From Stemphylium vesicarium (Eukaryota > Ascomycota > Dothideomycetes > Pleosporales > Pleosporaceae), in contig QXCR01000024.1 of assembly GCA_004380135.1 (NCBI GenBank), positions 181,683-245,682 of the forward strand: a stretch of DNA of 64,000 bases, given 5' to 3'. A program made the position numbers and the translations under genes. Under the pieces are notes generated by a model, which had not been told where the DNA came from, searched no databases, and saw nothing but the letters and a program-made list of their open reading frames with translations. This document shows positions 12,200 to 24,619 of this stretch, in pieces (the first letter of the stretch is position 1; every line of letters starts with the position of its first letter).

Positions 12200-15100
12200 T
12201 GACTTAGTAGACCGGGGCTCTACCGGCGCGACGCGGCACTCTCCCCGATGCTTCGATATGGTGTCGATGGAAGTAGGCTCTCTTTGCGGCCGAGCGGGCT
12301 AGACGGAGGTCCTATTGAGTGGTCGTGTAAGTTATAAACCTGAGACGGACGTGCCAGACTGACATTGCAAGATCTAAGTATTCCAGTCCCCGCGACGTTC
12401 TCTACATTAGAGATCTAAGTGGAGGCATATTCACTCCGGTCGAGTCCTTTCGCTACCCAGCTCGAGCTTCGAGTACAGCGATGATGCGGTCGAGGCATGC
12501 AGATGGAGCTTCGAGATTTGGTGCGCGGAAAGACAACAGAGGCCCAGAAGGAAGCAGGACAGTCAGAGGATTGCTTCTCTGGTGGTGGTTCTCGAGGATG
12601 TAATGTCGATATATACAGCAAGTATATTCAATAATGATATGACCTAGTCCAAACTCGCCATGAGCAGTTCTCGAGCGAATTCGCCGGCTGGCAGCCATAG
12701 CTAGGGACCTCTCCATGCCTATTAGCGCTTCACTGGGTGATGGAGAGAGTGGGGTGTAGCCGTGCGTAGAATGCGGCGCTAACTTTTCTCATGTTGTGAG
12801 CCTTCTCGACTCCCCCTTTGCTACCCACACCACTCAACCACCACCCCCACTCGCAACAATCTCTTACTAGCTGCTGAGGTTATCCAAAAGCTCAGAGATC
12901 CTTTCTTACTGACCACAATCTTCTCTGCACTCGTCTTGACTTATGGCAGCCCCTCGTCGATGGCGGCGATGCGGGAGTCTCACAGCGCCCCCCCTCCATG
13001 CCACCACCAAGCTGCTATCAGGCGACTCCAAAGTTGAAGATCAGCGTCAAACAGGTAAGAGTACCGATACCCAGCTCAACGCTGCCTTCTCCAGTACGCC
13101 ATTGTCGAGACCGACACCATGGTGTTAACCTCGACTCCGGCAACATCTACCCAGCCAAGGGTTGCAGCAACCACAACAGACTCACTCACCCGACACTCGT
13201 GTGACTGTAGAAACTACGTCAGTTCCTCTCCTTACCTATGCCTCCAGGTATTCCTCGGACGAGGACATTGTCGCCGCTCCTTCGGTTCGCTGAGCTCAGC
13301 CAGTCCGCCTCCGCGGCGGCGAGAGTGACACCACTAATTGCGCCCTCACAACTACTTCTCGTTGTAGCTATTAAGACTGAAATATCTCCAGTAAGTCTCT
13401 CCCGGCGATGCCGGGCCTTTCTACTAGTCAGCGAGCTTCAAGTACCTCGTGACTAGAGCTTCGGCCCTCGTCTGCAGTAATGACACTGCAGCCACACGCT
13501 GTTCCGACTTTGATCTTCGCGTTGACCATTTGGTCGATGCCTTCCGACCCCTCTGTCCATTGCTCAAACACCCCGCAAAGCATTTGGATCGACCGCCGTC
13601 AAACATCTGGGCACACCTCGCCGCCCTCCTCATACATTGGAGGGAAATATAGTCCTTCACCACCAGAAGCTTCGAGTATATGAGGATGGATCATCAATAT
13701 CCCTTCTCAGAACTCATGTGTTTGGTTATCCGAACGCTCCGCGCCGAGATCAACAACAGACCTGAGTGACTTCCTCAAACCAGCGTAGGATGTTCTTTTC
13801 AAACAGCTTCTGGGTATGGAAGGAGCTTCCCGAGGAGGTCTACGGTCGAGGGCAGTGACTGTCCCACGGGCGTGCTAGCTCCCATCCGCATTTGCCGCCT
13901 GTGGCTTGTCGCGCTCATACATTCATTGCTGTGTCTGGAGGCCGTATTGAAGGCGGACGCAAGTAGGCGCACTGACATCCATGTAGTCGTCCGCCCTTCA
14001 GATCGAAACACTCGCGGTACGTAGTCGTCGCCGTATACGTGGTGGAATCACCACGTGCCCTACGATGAGCCTTCAACGTTCATGCTAATCGCCGAATACT
14101 TCCTATCGATACATATCCCTGAGGGCCTTCTCCAAGCTCTTATGCCGCGACATTTGGCTTCCTGTTGCTGATAACAAGACAACAGATGCAATTCGACGTC
14201 GAGTCGAGAACCCTGCTGCGTAAACCGAACCTCCAGCCTTTGTCAGAGGGGCGAACGGTAGCAATAGCGATACCCAAGCCTTGTAAATACCCTGCTCAGC
14301 TTTCTCAACTCTTCCCCACAATGGTGATTGCTCGTCAGCGTATGGTCATTGATACCCGTGATACCATAGCATGTGCTGAGTTCTCTCACATGTTGGTCGT
14401 CTTTTCATTTTTAACATGGATACATACTGACGAAGAGCAGGATTGCGAGCGCTGTACATAGCGATGGCCTTCTCGCGCCCGAACATAGCGGCCGTCTGGA
14501 TGCCGTCATCGGCCCCAATAGCCTCAACTCTCTTTGGTAATCCAAAGCATGTCGCGCCAATCTCTACCACAGACCTCAAGGGTCCATGAAAACCGCATCT
14601 TGAGTAAGTCTGTCACACTTCTCTACCTCCACTGTTGATATGATGAGCGTTTTTTTCCCGACCTAGTTCTTGATTTTGTCACATGAGGGTCGAATCTGCT
14701 CAATTCGGTACGCCGACGATAGCAGCCAGATGAACGCTTTCTACTTTTCTTTCCCGTCCATCTTGGTTACTGAACTCGTCTTCCAGGATAGCTGATCAAC
14801 GCTAGTCTTTTCCGATACTCAATTGCGTCTCACCTGAATCTCGCTGACAACATGTAAACCTAGATCAAATGAGAACGCGGCGACTGCCAATGGTCCTTCA
14901 GCCGACATACTCGTCAGGTAAGCAATTCCATCAATTTGCGAAGCGAATGTCTGTTGCAATGATCAGAAAGTCTTCCTGACTTAGCTCTCCTGCCTTGTCA
15001 TGAGGGTAAACACCGATGGTATCAGCCAGATGCATCGTTCCATCTGAATTTCATCTTGGCAAATCTTGTGTCGGTCACATTGTCTGAGCAACTTCCTGCT

Positions 15101-16657
15101 TTTTAGTACGTTCTCGCGTTTCTCGGTTGCAGGTAGCTGACCAAGAATGAGGCAGTCAAATATCGTCGTCGGCAACCGCGCATAGGCCGGTCTACGCATA
15201 TGAGTTGCAGTTACGTATCCACGATCCCGAGGTCCTTTCCATTGCGAAGATGAGTTCGTTGCCATCTGATGTCTTTCATCAACATGTGGAGTCGCACGAC
15301 CAGTCATATCAGCCCGCACACCTCATTTAGAGAGCCTGTTTACTATACACCGTGGTTGAGAAGCTGCGCATTACCGAACTGAGCAATCATCATTCCTGCT
15401 TTTTCCGTCATTCCTTGTACGAACGACACTGACAAGACGCGGGACCAGGCCGAATTTTGCAAATGCTATATCGCGCAGCCTCCGACATTTGCATCATCAG
15501 AATCAGGATCCTCGGGTTGCCGGCCATGCGTACAGAACATTTGTCGCGGCTCGATGCAGCGTCGCTGATGTTCGTCTTTTCCCATCTTCGGTTTCAACGC
15601 TCCATCGAGGCAGGGAGAGGGATACTACTGTATGCGGCTTTCATTGCGACGCTCCATCCTAGGGTATATTCTTTTCCCGATGGCACAAGCGTGTATGCCC
15701 GATCGTTGTTGAGGAAGACAGGCGATATCGCGGCGAGGCGTGGCGGAGGGGCCGGGAAGATACCCTAGACGAAGATGGTTAGCCGAAGTCCGACGGGACC
15801 ACCTCAAACCTCGTCAAACCTCCTCTTCGTACTTCCAACGGTGCCACCATCATCTTCGCCGTGCCTGCTTTCTTGCCTAAAGATAATATTCTGTCCTGAA
15901 ATTTAGCCCAAAAGACTACCAGAAGCCTCGCGGCTCCTTTGGCTAAGGTATACGCTTCGTGCGAAAGTTGTTGAAATGGAAAAGTTGATATAAGAGTTGT
16001 TCTTATTCTAGAGTGAGATGCAGCATTAAGTACTCTGTTTACTAGCCACCTGCTCCTTCCATAACTGAGGTCCTTGCAGCTGCTGCACCTGATTGCCCAG
16101 ATAGCTCCTGCTCTCGATATATCCTCGCAGCTGTCGCTGCGTCTGATTGCCCAGGCAGCACCTGCTCTCAATAAAAGTTTGCTACCTCCAAAGCGGTAGC
16201 AGCATTCGCTGAGTCATCGACATGTGCTGAGCAGACGTCGCTCCACCGGGACCGCATTCACAATAGTATGCCGTGGATGTCGCTCAGGGCCACGCTGCGG
16301 CATCCCGAGCTTCGTGCGAAAGATGCCAGACAGCTGCACAGCGCAGTTCGGATTGCCTTTAACACCTATTACTAAGGTATGTATCACATCTCTTTCTCGT
16401 CTCCTCCTTATCCATGATTGTCCGTCTCTTTCTGGTATCTTCCTCCCTCCCTTGTGTATCTTTTGTTGTCTTTTGTTCTACATTAGTCGCCTATGAAGTT
16501 TCCTTTATAGCGTAGGTGCATGCTTCGTGGCCTGGTAGGCTTCGTGGCCCACCCAAAATCCCTAATGAAATCCAAAACTACAGGGGTCTAGATCTAGAGA
16601 TCTACTTAATAGAATTTTGTAAAAAATCTTACAAACTTCTCTTAGAAGTATAACGTA
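12200..16657. other. Gene-poor stretch of 4.5 kb
   Basis: No reading frame with convincing protein character was found on either strand; the longest frames (about 60-130 codons) look like chance. Base composition is balanced rather than AT-rich. A short imperfect tandem repeat lies at its right end (16074-16174). A palindromic TCTAGATCTAGAGATCTA-like patch lies near 16588, just left of the transposon relic. Confidence 0.45.
16074..16174. repeat. Imperfect tandem repeat, two units of about 50 bp
   Basis: The two units share GCAGCTG, CTGATTGCCCAG and CACCTGCTCTC or CTCCTGCTCTC blocks in the same order. They start near 16074 and 16124. In one minus-strand frame both code for an RAGAxWAIR-like string, but that frame shows no other sign of being a gene. 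Confidence 0.6.
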
Positions 16658-16699
16658 CCTCACGGGTTGGTGGAACACTTTTACCAAGCTCCCACCAAA
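16658..16699 (+). repeat. Left terminal inverted repeat of the pogo/Fot1 relic
   Basis: It pairs with 18342-18401. Agreement extends over about 42 bp (through AACACTTTTACCAAGCTCCC here against AACACTTTTGCCAAGCCCCC in the complement of the right end). Confidence 0.85.
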
Positions 16700-16716
16700 G
16701 TCTACCTATCTACGTG

Positions 16717-18250
16717 ATGCCTCAACAACACCGCCAGATAGACTCTTCTAATGAACGTCAGATACAGATTGCTCTTCAAGATCTTAAACAAGGCGCGGCA
16801 CTCTCCTTGTGACGCGCTGCAGCTATCTATAACGTCGCTCTATCAACACTAAGCTCACAATGAAGTTCAATCGCAAGTACGGTTACAAGAGAGCCCTCTG
16901 CGAGGATCCGGAGGTTATCCAGGGCTGATTTGGCCTAGTGGCCAACATTAAAGCCAAGTACGGCATCCAGGATGAAGACACGTACAAATTTGACGAGACA
17001 GGCTTTATAATAGGCCAGATATCGACTAGGGCAGCTGTTACAGCTTCAGAGCGTCGAGGAAGGCCAAAGACAGTGCAATAGGGTAATGGGGAGTGTGCAA
17101 CGGTTATTTAGGGCATTAACGCGATAGGGTAGGCTATTCTACCCTCTATCATCTTTAAGGGCCGCCATCACCTCTCCGTCTGGTATAAGGAGGATACTAT
17201 ACCCCAGGATTGGGTCATTGTAGTCTCAGAGAACGGCTGGACAACGAATGAGCTTGGGCTGCAGTGGTTAAAGCACTTTGACGAGCATACAAAGAAGAGG
17301 GTAGTTGGTAGCCACCGACTGCTCGCAATTGACGGCCATGAGAGCCACTACTCGCTCGCATTCCAGGAATACTGCAAGGAGAACAAGATTATCACTATCT
17401 AAATGCCTCCGCACTCATCGCACCTCCTGCAGCCTCTTGATGTGGGTTGTTTTGCGCCTTTGAAGAAGGCGTACGGTCACCAAGCCGAAGATCTCATGCG
17501 CAACTGGATCACTCACATCACAAAACTTGAGTTCCTATGTAACGGTGTGAGAGGGGGAGGACTGCGCTGAATTGACTATCTGAGGTGGGCTGAGCTACAT
17601 ATAGAGATGACCGTATATGAGCTATCCTAACTCGTACTAGAGTGGATCTGGGCAAGGCCCAAACCGTTACATCCTACCATGCTTCAAGCACGCCTTTGAC
17701 GCAGCAATTACTCCTAGTAATATCCAAAGAGGTTTTGAGGCGCTGGATTAGTCCCAATTAATCTAGAATGGGTTATAATAGCCTTTAACGTTTAGTTGCG
17801 TACTCCATCGCCACCACTGCCCATCAACAACGAGCCCCGGCAGTCGCAAACCCTAAGAAATACCCTTTAATTAGGGTCGCAATCGACGCTCGTGAAGGCG
17901 ACGATTCAGAGGCATCTAGATAGCTCACCAACGTCTATGGTAGAGGCTTTCGAGAATGTCTCAAAGGAGGCAGCAATTATCGCGCGTAAGCTAGTATTGG
18001 CGCAGGAGATCGCAGAGCGTCGAGCAGCGAATAAGGCCGCTACGCAACGTAAATCGCACAAAGGAAAGCAGATTAAGGCAGAAGGGCCCTTAACAGTAGG
18101 GGATGGCTAGCGCAGGACTGCTCTACAGGAGTTTGGGGCGCGTAGTGATGGGATGAGGGCAAAGAGGCAGGCGCGCGCTGGAGAGGGTGAACTATCCCAA
18201 AGACGCTGTGGACGCTACAACAATATGGGGCACAATGCGGGAATGTGTAA
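16717..18250 (+). pseudogene. Pogo/Fot1 DDE transposase, inactivated
   Basis: The frame opens at the ATG at 16717. Protein signatures in order are YKFDETGF (first Asp, about 16990), a SENGWTTNELGLQWL block, LLAIDGHESHYS (second Asp, about 17325), MPPHSSHLLQPLDVGCF (third Asp, about 17440), and a decayed zinc knuckle CGRYNNMGHNAGMC near 18208. At least ten in-frame stops interrupt it. The helix-turn-helix and CENP-B-like region that should precede the catalytic domain is missing: the first 40 codons jump almost straight to the FNRKYGYKRALCEDPEV segment, so about 70-100 codons have been deleted. The gene cannot make an active enzyme. Family placement is secure from the order of the motifs. Confidence 0.92.
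17538..17671. mobile_element. Solo-LTR-like insertion in the transposase relic
   Basis: The 134-bp segment begins TGTAACGG and ends CCGTTACA, and is flanked by a perfect 5-bp direct repeat TCCTA (17533-17537 and 17672-17676). Taking out the segment and one TCCTA restores the pogo transposase frame, KLEFL running on into PCFKHAFDAAITPSN, so the insertion came after the transposon. TG...CA ends with a 5-bp target duplication fit a solo LTR from a retrotransposon. Its internal region is too short to identify the family. Confidence 0.8.
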
Positions 18251-18341
18251 ACATATAGCAGAAGTAGCTTGTTAAAGCTATATTTTGGTCTTATATACTA
18301 TATCGTGCCAAAGTGCGTTGTAATGGGCTATAGTGGGGCAG

Positions 18342-18401
18342 TTTTGGTGGGGGCTTGGCAAAAGTGTTCCACCAACCCGTGTGTTCCACCAACCCGTGAG
18401 G
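18342..18401 (-). repeat. Right terminal inverted repeat with a 17-bp tandem duplication
   Basis: The outer copy GTGTTCCACCAACCCGTGAGG (18381-18401) is preceded directly by a second GTGTTCCACCAACCCGT (18364-18380). Only the inner copy continues into the extended repeat shared with the left end. Confidence 0.85.
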
Positions 18402-19047
18402 TCCATTATTACTGGTTTTAAAAGCTCTTTAAGCTTATTCACTAGCTGTCCCACATTGTTCGGGCTTGTAGTGTTCTTGAGATCGTTCAATCGTCCGGAA
18501 GAGGAGGGTTCGCTCGATGACGGCGCCGCCATGCGGCTGAGGGGTTTGGTTCAGGTGGCGCGGACTAGCGCTGGTTATTGGGTCCGAAATCAATGGGACG
18601 TGTCATGTCATGATGGCAGGAGAGGCTGCATATCAAGCTGTTCCCGATGTTCCTTACACACTCTCTTTTACTCCGTCATGTCTTGGAAACTTCTCCTTCT
18701 TCAGCCCTCTCGGCTTACTCGTGTGTAAACTTTGACGCGTTGAACCTTCGCAAGGCTGTCGTAGAGTCGACGGGAAGAGAAGGAGATGACGGGAACTGCC
18801 ACCTCGCAACTGGCCCAGTGCCGACCTGTGCGCTTTACAGTCTTGTGGACATGGCTTGGCTTATGTGAGCCTCCGTGAAGCTTTTGCCGTGTCGCTCTCA
18901 AACTGCGCTGCACCTCCAACGATGCGCCGTGGGTCGCGGGGTACTGCTGCAGCAAATACCCAATAGCAGACTACCCGGGAGGGCTATCGCGGCGAGCATG
19001 CCTGAGCGAGCTGGATTGCTTTGCGCACCGCTATGAGGAAGCAGTCA

Positions 19048-20425
19048 AGTATACCGCTTTCTGCGCTGAGGAGGTAGGATCCTCCTCGGTGTTTCTAGAG
19101 CCGGCTCAGCATCGGATGTCGCTCCGCGCTCAGGTTTTGGCATAGCCCATATCCGCTGTTCCTCCTGTATGTTGTCCGACTCCCTCTCTGCCTTCTGTTT
19201 CGGCGGTGCAGCCCTGAAGGTAGGCGTTGTGCGGAGGTTCGAGTGTGTTGGAGAATGCGGCGCTTTGGAGGCGGAGGAGGCAGCTGTGCTGATGCTTCGA
19301 CCGGCGGGGTTAAGAGGTTCGTCTAGGTCTTCATTAGCAGACGGAGGCACCGGCACTGCCCTTCAAAATAATGGGACTGGCTTTGCGTGCAGACTTACCC
19401 ACGTTCGCGATGATACCGGCAGCGACCCCGCAGGAGAAGGATCAGAATCCACCATGCTCACGCTTCTGCCGCACGGAGCTAATCAGGGTGCTGCTACGGG
19501 CTTGGGTAATGTTTCGTGGGGTAAGATACATGTGTATCTTGTCGTCGCCATGGTGTTTTGGAGGACAGCCGATGAACACACAACGGGCCTGCGCGACGAT
19601 GTCACGCGCGCATCCTATGCTCAAGGTTTGGAGGTTGGTCCGGCGTTGCTGAGATTCAACGAGCTCTTCATATCGCTTTCGCAAAGGGTGTAAAGCGGTC
19701 ACGTTGACGTGAGGCTGCCGACGGCATCGAGAGAGCCGCCTATATGTGGTCAGCCGCCGAACGAGTACGGCTTGCTTACTTGAGAAGAGGGGCTGCGTTC
19801 TGCCCGCGGAGGTGCCATCGATGTCACCGCTGGCAACTTGAGGTCCGAAGTAAAGCGTAAAGAGCGTCCGGAAGTATTCGATGCTTGTTGTTTGGGTTGG
19901 CGAATCGACGGGCGTGCGTTCTGATGCTACTGGGCTCAAGCTGAGAAGCCGCGCCGGCCAAGGTAAGTCATGGTATCCAGCAGTCTACTTACGAGAAAAG
20001 ATTTCTCCCAGTACTTTCGCCCCCTGGTAGTTATCGGTGCTCTGGGGCTTGAACAAGTGAAGAAATACCTCGTCGCCGCGAATCACATCGGAAGCCAGTG
20101 TGTCGCCGACATGGCATCGTGCCTGTGCTTCCAAAGTCAAAAGAGGTCGGAATGTTGCCATCGACGAGCAGAGTTGCTTAAGGCACCCATCAGTATCACT
20201 AGGAATCCCGCGGTTAAGTATGTTTCTCTGCTGAAATTGTGTTGCGGAGTTCAAAGCTTGGCGAAGGCCGTGGTGTTGAGGGGATCTGATGGACATTATC
20301 ACTAGCGCCAAAGGTAATGAAGGATCAAAGCACCACCACAACACATCTATACAAGGCTGTAAAGGCTCCTGAGGAGTATCGGATACTATATAGCTATCTA
20401 TAAGCATCATCCGCATCTTGTTCAT
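19048..20425 (-). CDS. Possible multi-exon gene of unknown function, model incomplete
   Basis: Several minus-strand pieces have protein character. One frame runs from 20425 to a GTAAGT donor near 20000. A second, from about 19930, reads EYFRTLFTLYFGP. A last exon-like piece, 19048 to about 19355, is rich in Pro, Ser and Lys and ends in QRRKRYT. The frame before the last piece contains a GVAAGIIANVG stretch after an in-frame TGA, so either I have missed an intron or the gene is broken. I do not recognise the product. This may be a real gene with short exons or a decayed one. Confidence 0.25.
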
Positions 20426-22072
20426 ACCTTTCCTGGTGTCGTAGTAGCTTAGTGGGGTTCGCAGCGAGCTGTTGCCAACTATCCGACTCCCGTCTCTTCT
20501 TCCATAGTGATATTGATATTGAGCAACTCATAGTCACCGCCGCTCCCGCTAAGCTGTCTGGGTATAAATTACTGCACCGGTCTCACTCTCTCCTCCCTCC
20601 TGACCTTCACTCCCACCACCCCGCACCACACCCAAACTCCTCAAAACTGTCTGTATGATGCTCGCAAGGGCTTCATAATGGGTAGTAGCTTCTTTAGTGC
20701 ATACAATCCTCGCTACAAGGCTTGCTCTCATTACTCCCACCACCCCCCATTCTCCCTCTGCGCTTAATATGCTGACTCCTACCCCCTCCGAAACTCCTCA
20801 CACTCGCCTCGCTTGGGGCACTGATAGCAGATGGAGACTTCAACTGCTGCTAGCTGTGAGTATCCTCAATTCTCACACTGTGCTGCTGCCTACAATGAAG
20901 TCGCCGACGTCGCCGCCGTTGACCGTTAGTCAAGTACCCCGCTTCAGCACTGGGGGATATCGCCAACGTGTAAGTATATTCTGACAGCACACAACCGACA
21001 GGTGCGCTGCATAATTACTATCGGTACGTCAGTGTCCTCACCCACCTCACTGACCTTTCAATACAGGCTCCGAACTCTCTGGCCGTCTTCAGGTGCTTGA
21101 TGAGCTGTGCAGAGCTTTGACACTGCTGCACCAGCTCAAGTGACTTCGCCGCCGATAAGGAAGCTTCACCAACCGATCAGTGTCGCGGACATCTCATCTG
21201 TAATTCCTTCTTCCCTCCCCCTCAACTCAAAACGGGCATTGTTGACACGAGCGGGTATCTTGCCATTGCCCCCTCGAGGAAGCCTTCGATCCTGGCATGT
21301 CACGGTGCTTCGTGTACAAGCCGGTCGGAGGGGCCAAGAGTAAGAAAGCTTCACCTTGATTCCTTTACCTCTCGTGTCCGCTCTCCTCCTTTTATCAAAA
21401 GTCTGCGTTCCACTAAGGGCAACGTGTGCGGGAGGTTCAGGGTGAAGCGGGATGACTAGGTGGTCCCGCAGTGTAGCGTTTGGTCGTAATGACACTGCAG
21501 GTTGTCCAGCTCCCACATTCCTCTTCATCACAACATGTGTCGATCGATAAGTAAGTCTCCTTTCATTCCTTCTTCTCCTAACAAACTGATACATTCTCCA
21601 ACAGTAGATGGGGCACACAATCTGACTCATATCTCCTTATAGTGTGTCCCGGATAACCAACGAAGTTGAGCAATATGGATCACCATGTCCATGGCCTTTC
21701 CGACCGCCGCTCATTTCCCCAAATCTCACGAGCCGAGCGGTCCGCCATTGAAACTCATATATTCCTTATAGCCCCTCTAGGAACTGCGTGCGACCTATGG
21801 GCAAGCGAAGGTTTAGTGACAAGGTGGCTACTTGGTATGTTGTGTCTTGCTACTCGCGCAACATACCTCGCCGACAGCCACGCTTTACAACGCCGAAGGG
21901 GGATCGCCAGCGCGTACTTATACCAGATCCCCCTTCGCATGCTAACAGTGTTGTAGGGTGGGAGGATGAAAACTGACTCCAGGTCCCCGATCCTGCGTCC
22001 CGGGCAACGTTATCTCTCTATTGAGGCAACGGCAGAAGGAGCTCCAGTGAGCACAGAAATGTGCATGGCGCC

Positions 22073-22130
22073 GGGCGTCACAGCTGCGTCCACCACTGGT
22101 ACTTGTCAAATCTCACCAGCCGTGACGCCC
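22073..22130. repeat. Inverted repeat (14-bp arms, 30-bp loop)
   Basis: The arms are GGGCGTCACAGCTG (22073-22086) and CAGCCGTGACGCCC (22117-22130), complementary at 13 of 14 positions. A second, perfect hairpin follows at 22163-22185: CCCAGTGTC, a 5-base loop, GACACTGGG. Confidence 0.6.
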
Positions 22131-24596
22131 AGCAAAACGGGTGATAAAACTGGATACATAACCCCAGTGTCAAGAGGACACTGGGCGCGTTAGGCTTTCG
22201 ACGACTGGTGAGCTGGCGCCCGACGCAGTAAGTTACAATACTCCTGAGGTTTCAAAGAAAAACGACTCATCCTTGAGAGATACCAGCAACCTGGCAAGCC
22301 CTGCCATCCACCCAGGGCATGGGAGGCAAAATCTGACTCCGGGTCCACGTCTTCGCACCCGCCTCCCGGGCAATGTCCTCTCGCCGGAGAGAGGATAGCC
22401 AAGTGAGCTCCAGTCACCAGCGGGACATCTCAATGCCTGCTGGTATTTTCGACATTCCCTCTTCACGACCACCCAAGACCACACTTCCCCGTCTACCGAG
22501 ACACAAACCTCCTCTTCAATACTCCTCGACCCCGAATTCCAAAAAAACAACATGACAGCTGCATCTAGCGGCTTACGCAATACCGGCACCAAAACAACAC
22601 CCTACACAACACCCATCAGTGTCCAGGGTAGGGCCACAAAAACGAATCTGCACCTCCACGCGGTGTGCGAGCCCGGGCATCTTCCAGCCAGCCAACTGAC
22701 TTGGAAGATGGCGAACGCAGACCCTCGTCAGTGGTGATGGTAACTCCTCCGGAGGCCGGTGTAAGTCATCTTCAATTCCTTCATCTATGCCAATTACTAA
22801 CTCGTTTAGCTTCCCCGGTGCCACTGTCACCCTTACAAAGGATCAGGCCCCAGTCACATTGCGGCTGCTGGGACACAACAGGCTATCGACACAAAAGGCT
22901 TGCCGGAGCTAGCAGCTTGACGCAATACCAGTGACACTCGACAATGCGCTACGCCGCCGTGTGGTGGTGTCCAGGGCACCAAAGAGAGATAAAATGTGAG
23001 TGCCTACCGGTTTACCTTCATGAGCTTCGATTGCTGACGCGTCGCAGATAAACGTTTTCCGTTTCCAGACCTTCTTCATTGCTTGCATGATGTGTGATGT
23101 GTGATGTCCTTCTCAGCCAGCCATCTTCCTTGAAGAATCCGGTACGTATTCCCATCTTCAAGCACCCACAACCTCAGCTAACCCTCAATCACATCCAGAT
23201 ACCCCAAAGCATGACCACACCGCCGACTCATTCCTATCACCACCCCTCACACTTCCAGCTCACCAAAAGACTACCCAGGGAGTCGCACCAACACATCATG
23301 GTACCGAGACCACTTCCTCATAGTGCCGTCTCACCTCGCATTTCCCAAAGACAAACAACAGCCACGCTTTCTACTCCAGCGAAGTTTCGCTTCTGATGCT
23401 TCGAGTTCGGATCGTTCGTTGCCGGTATCACTTTGTGAATGCGGTGTTCGTGATGACTGCTGGAGTATGAAGGTGTTGGCGCAGATGTGTCATGCCATTG
23501 CTTCCGCCTTTGGGCTTTGGGAGCTAGTGGGCGGATGTGTCTTTACATTTTTCTTTTCGTACCTGTGTGGCGATGATATTGGCGGTTTGCGAAATGGTTG
23601 GGTGCTACTGGTGCTATGTGGATTGTTTCCTCGACAATGGACGATCTATTTGCGACGGACGGCTTAGCGGTAAGTGTCCTCTCTTCTCCGGGTGGACATC
23701 ATATTAACCGTAGGCGCCGCATCTACACTATGCCTCCTCGTCTCGTCCTTCTACCGCTTGGACGCTAGAGGTCGCGGACACGAGCATCGTTCCACTGCGG
23801 TACGTGCCTCGCGCCTCCTAAGCCATCACCGTCCCAACCACAGCCCTAGTACCCATGTCGAGAGATTGCGCGAGGAAATGCAGCATGTTTGCGCCGCGGT
23901 ATAGCGACGTCGCGATGGAACCGTGAATGATGTCGTGGGTTGGCGTTCAGGATGCGGGGCCGTTGGTGGGGAGTCGCAACTTCATACCAGAAACAAGGGA
24001 CAAACGTGTACGTAGCTTCATCTCTAAAATGACCTCTTCATCACCCTTCTTTAAGTATATAGAATGCGACAGTCATGCGAACGCTCGAGTATTTCTTCGA
24101 GCTTAAGGTAATCTTTGGGCGCATGCATTGACCTTGATGCAAGTAGTGGTGCAGATTCAACAGCGCAGCTGGCGTGCCGATATCGACGTTTCATTCTTGT
24201 CGCCTTTTACCAATCGACCATTAGAGTCGTAGCTGATGAACCTGTTAGGTCTTCACGTATTCCGGGCGTCTCCTTGCAGGATCTTTATCGAGAGGGGGAT
24301 TGTAGCGATGAAGTATGTCGCCAGTACGTCAGCGTCCCAACTTCATCCAACGAAATCAACGCCCACGCCATCGCCACACGCCATCGACCGCCCTCATCAT
24401 GCATTCCACAAACTCACCCATCCTGATCCCACCAGTATCCAGTCTCCCGGCACCCCTAGTCACAAGATCATCCGCCATCACACCGCTACTCGCGTTGCCT
24501 AGCCACCTTACTCACGTGCCACTTGCTGCCTTCCAGCGCGCACGAACCCTCTGCTCGCCCCTCAACACAGCAGCGGCATCACCAGTATGTATGCAT

Positions 24597-24603
24597 TATA
24601 TTT
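24597..24603 (+). promoter_or_regulatory. TATA box of the U6 gene
   Basis: TATATTT lies about 25-30 bp upstream of the likely U6 start, the position expected for a fungal RNA polymerase III snRNA promoter. Confidence 0.65.
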
Positions 24604-24619
24604 ACGACAAAACTGAGCT

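Larger units (their letters stand above)
16658..18401 (+). mobile_element. Degenerate pogo/Fot1-type Tc1-mariner transposon
   Basis: The element starts with CCTCACGGGTTGGTGGAACA and ends with the exact complement of that sequence, and it encodes a broken pogo-type DDE transposase between the ends. The left flank is TA, the expected target; the right flank is TC, so one copy of the target duplication has changed. The 1744-bp element contains a 134-bp insertion (17538-17671). The many stops are of the CAG/CAA/CGA to TAG/TAA/TGA kind typical of RIP. Confidence 0.92.
18402..24619. other. Gene-poor stretch with decayed repeats
   Basis: No secure gene in 6.2 kb. A low-confidence coding region is listed at 19048-20425. 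Between about 21.96 and 23.0 kb, blocks recur at spacings of 320-360 bp (for example CTGACTCC..GGTCC..CCCGGGCAA near 21975 and 22332, and a GACGCAATACC-like block near 22575 and 22918), which suggests an old tandem duplication. Two hairpins lie side by side at 22073-22130 and 22163-22185. Confidence 0.45.
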
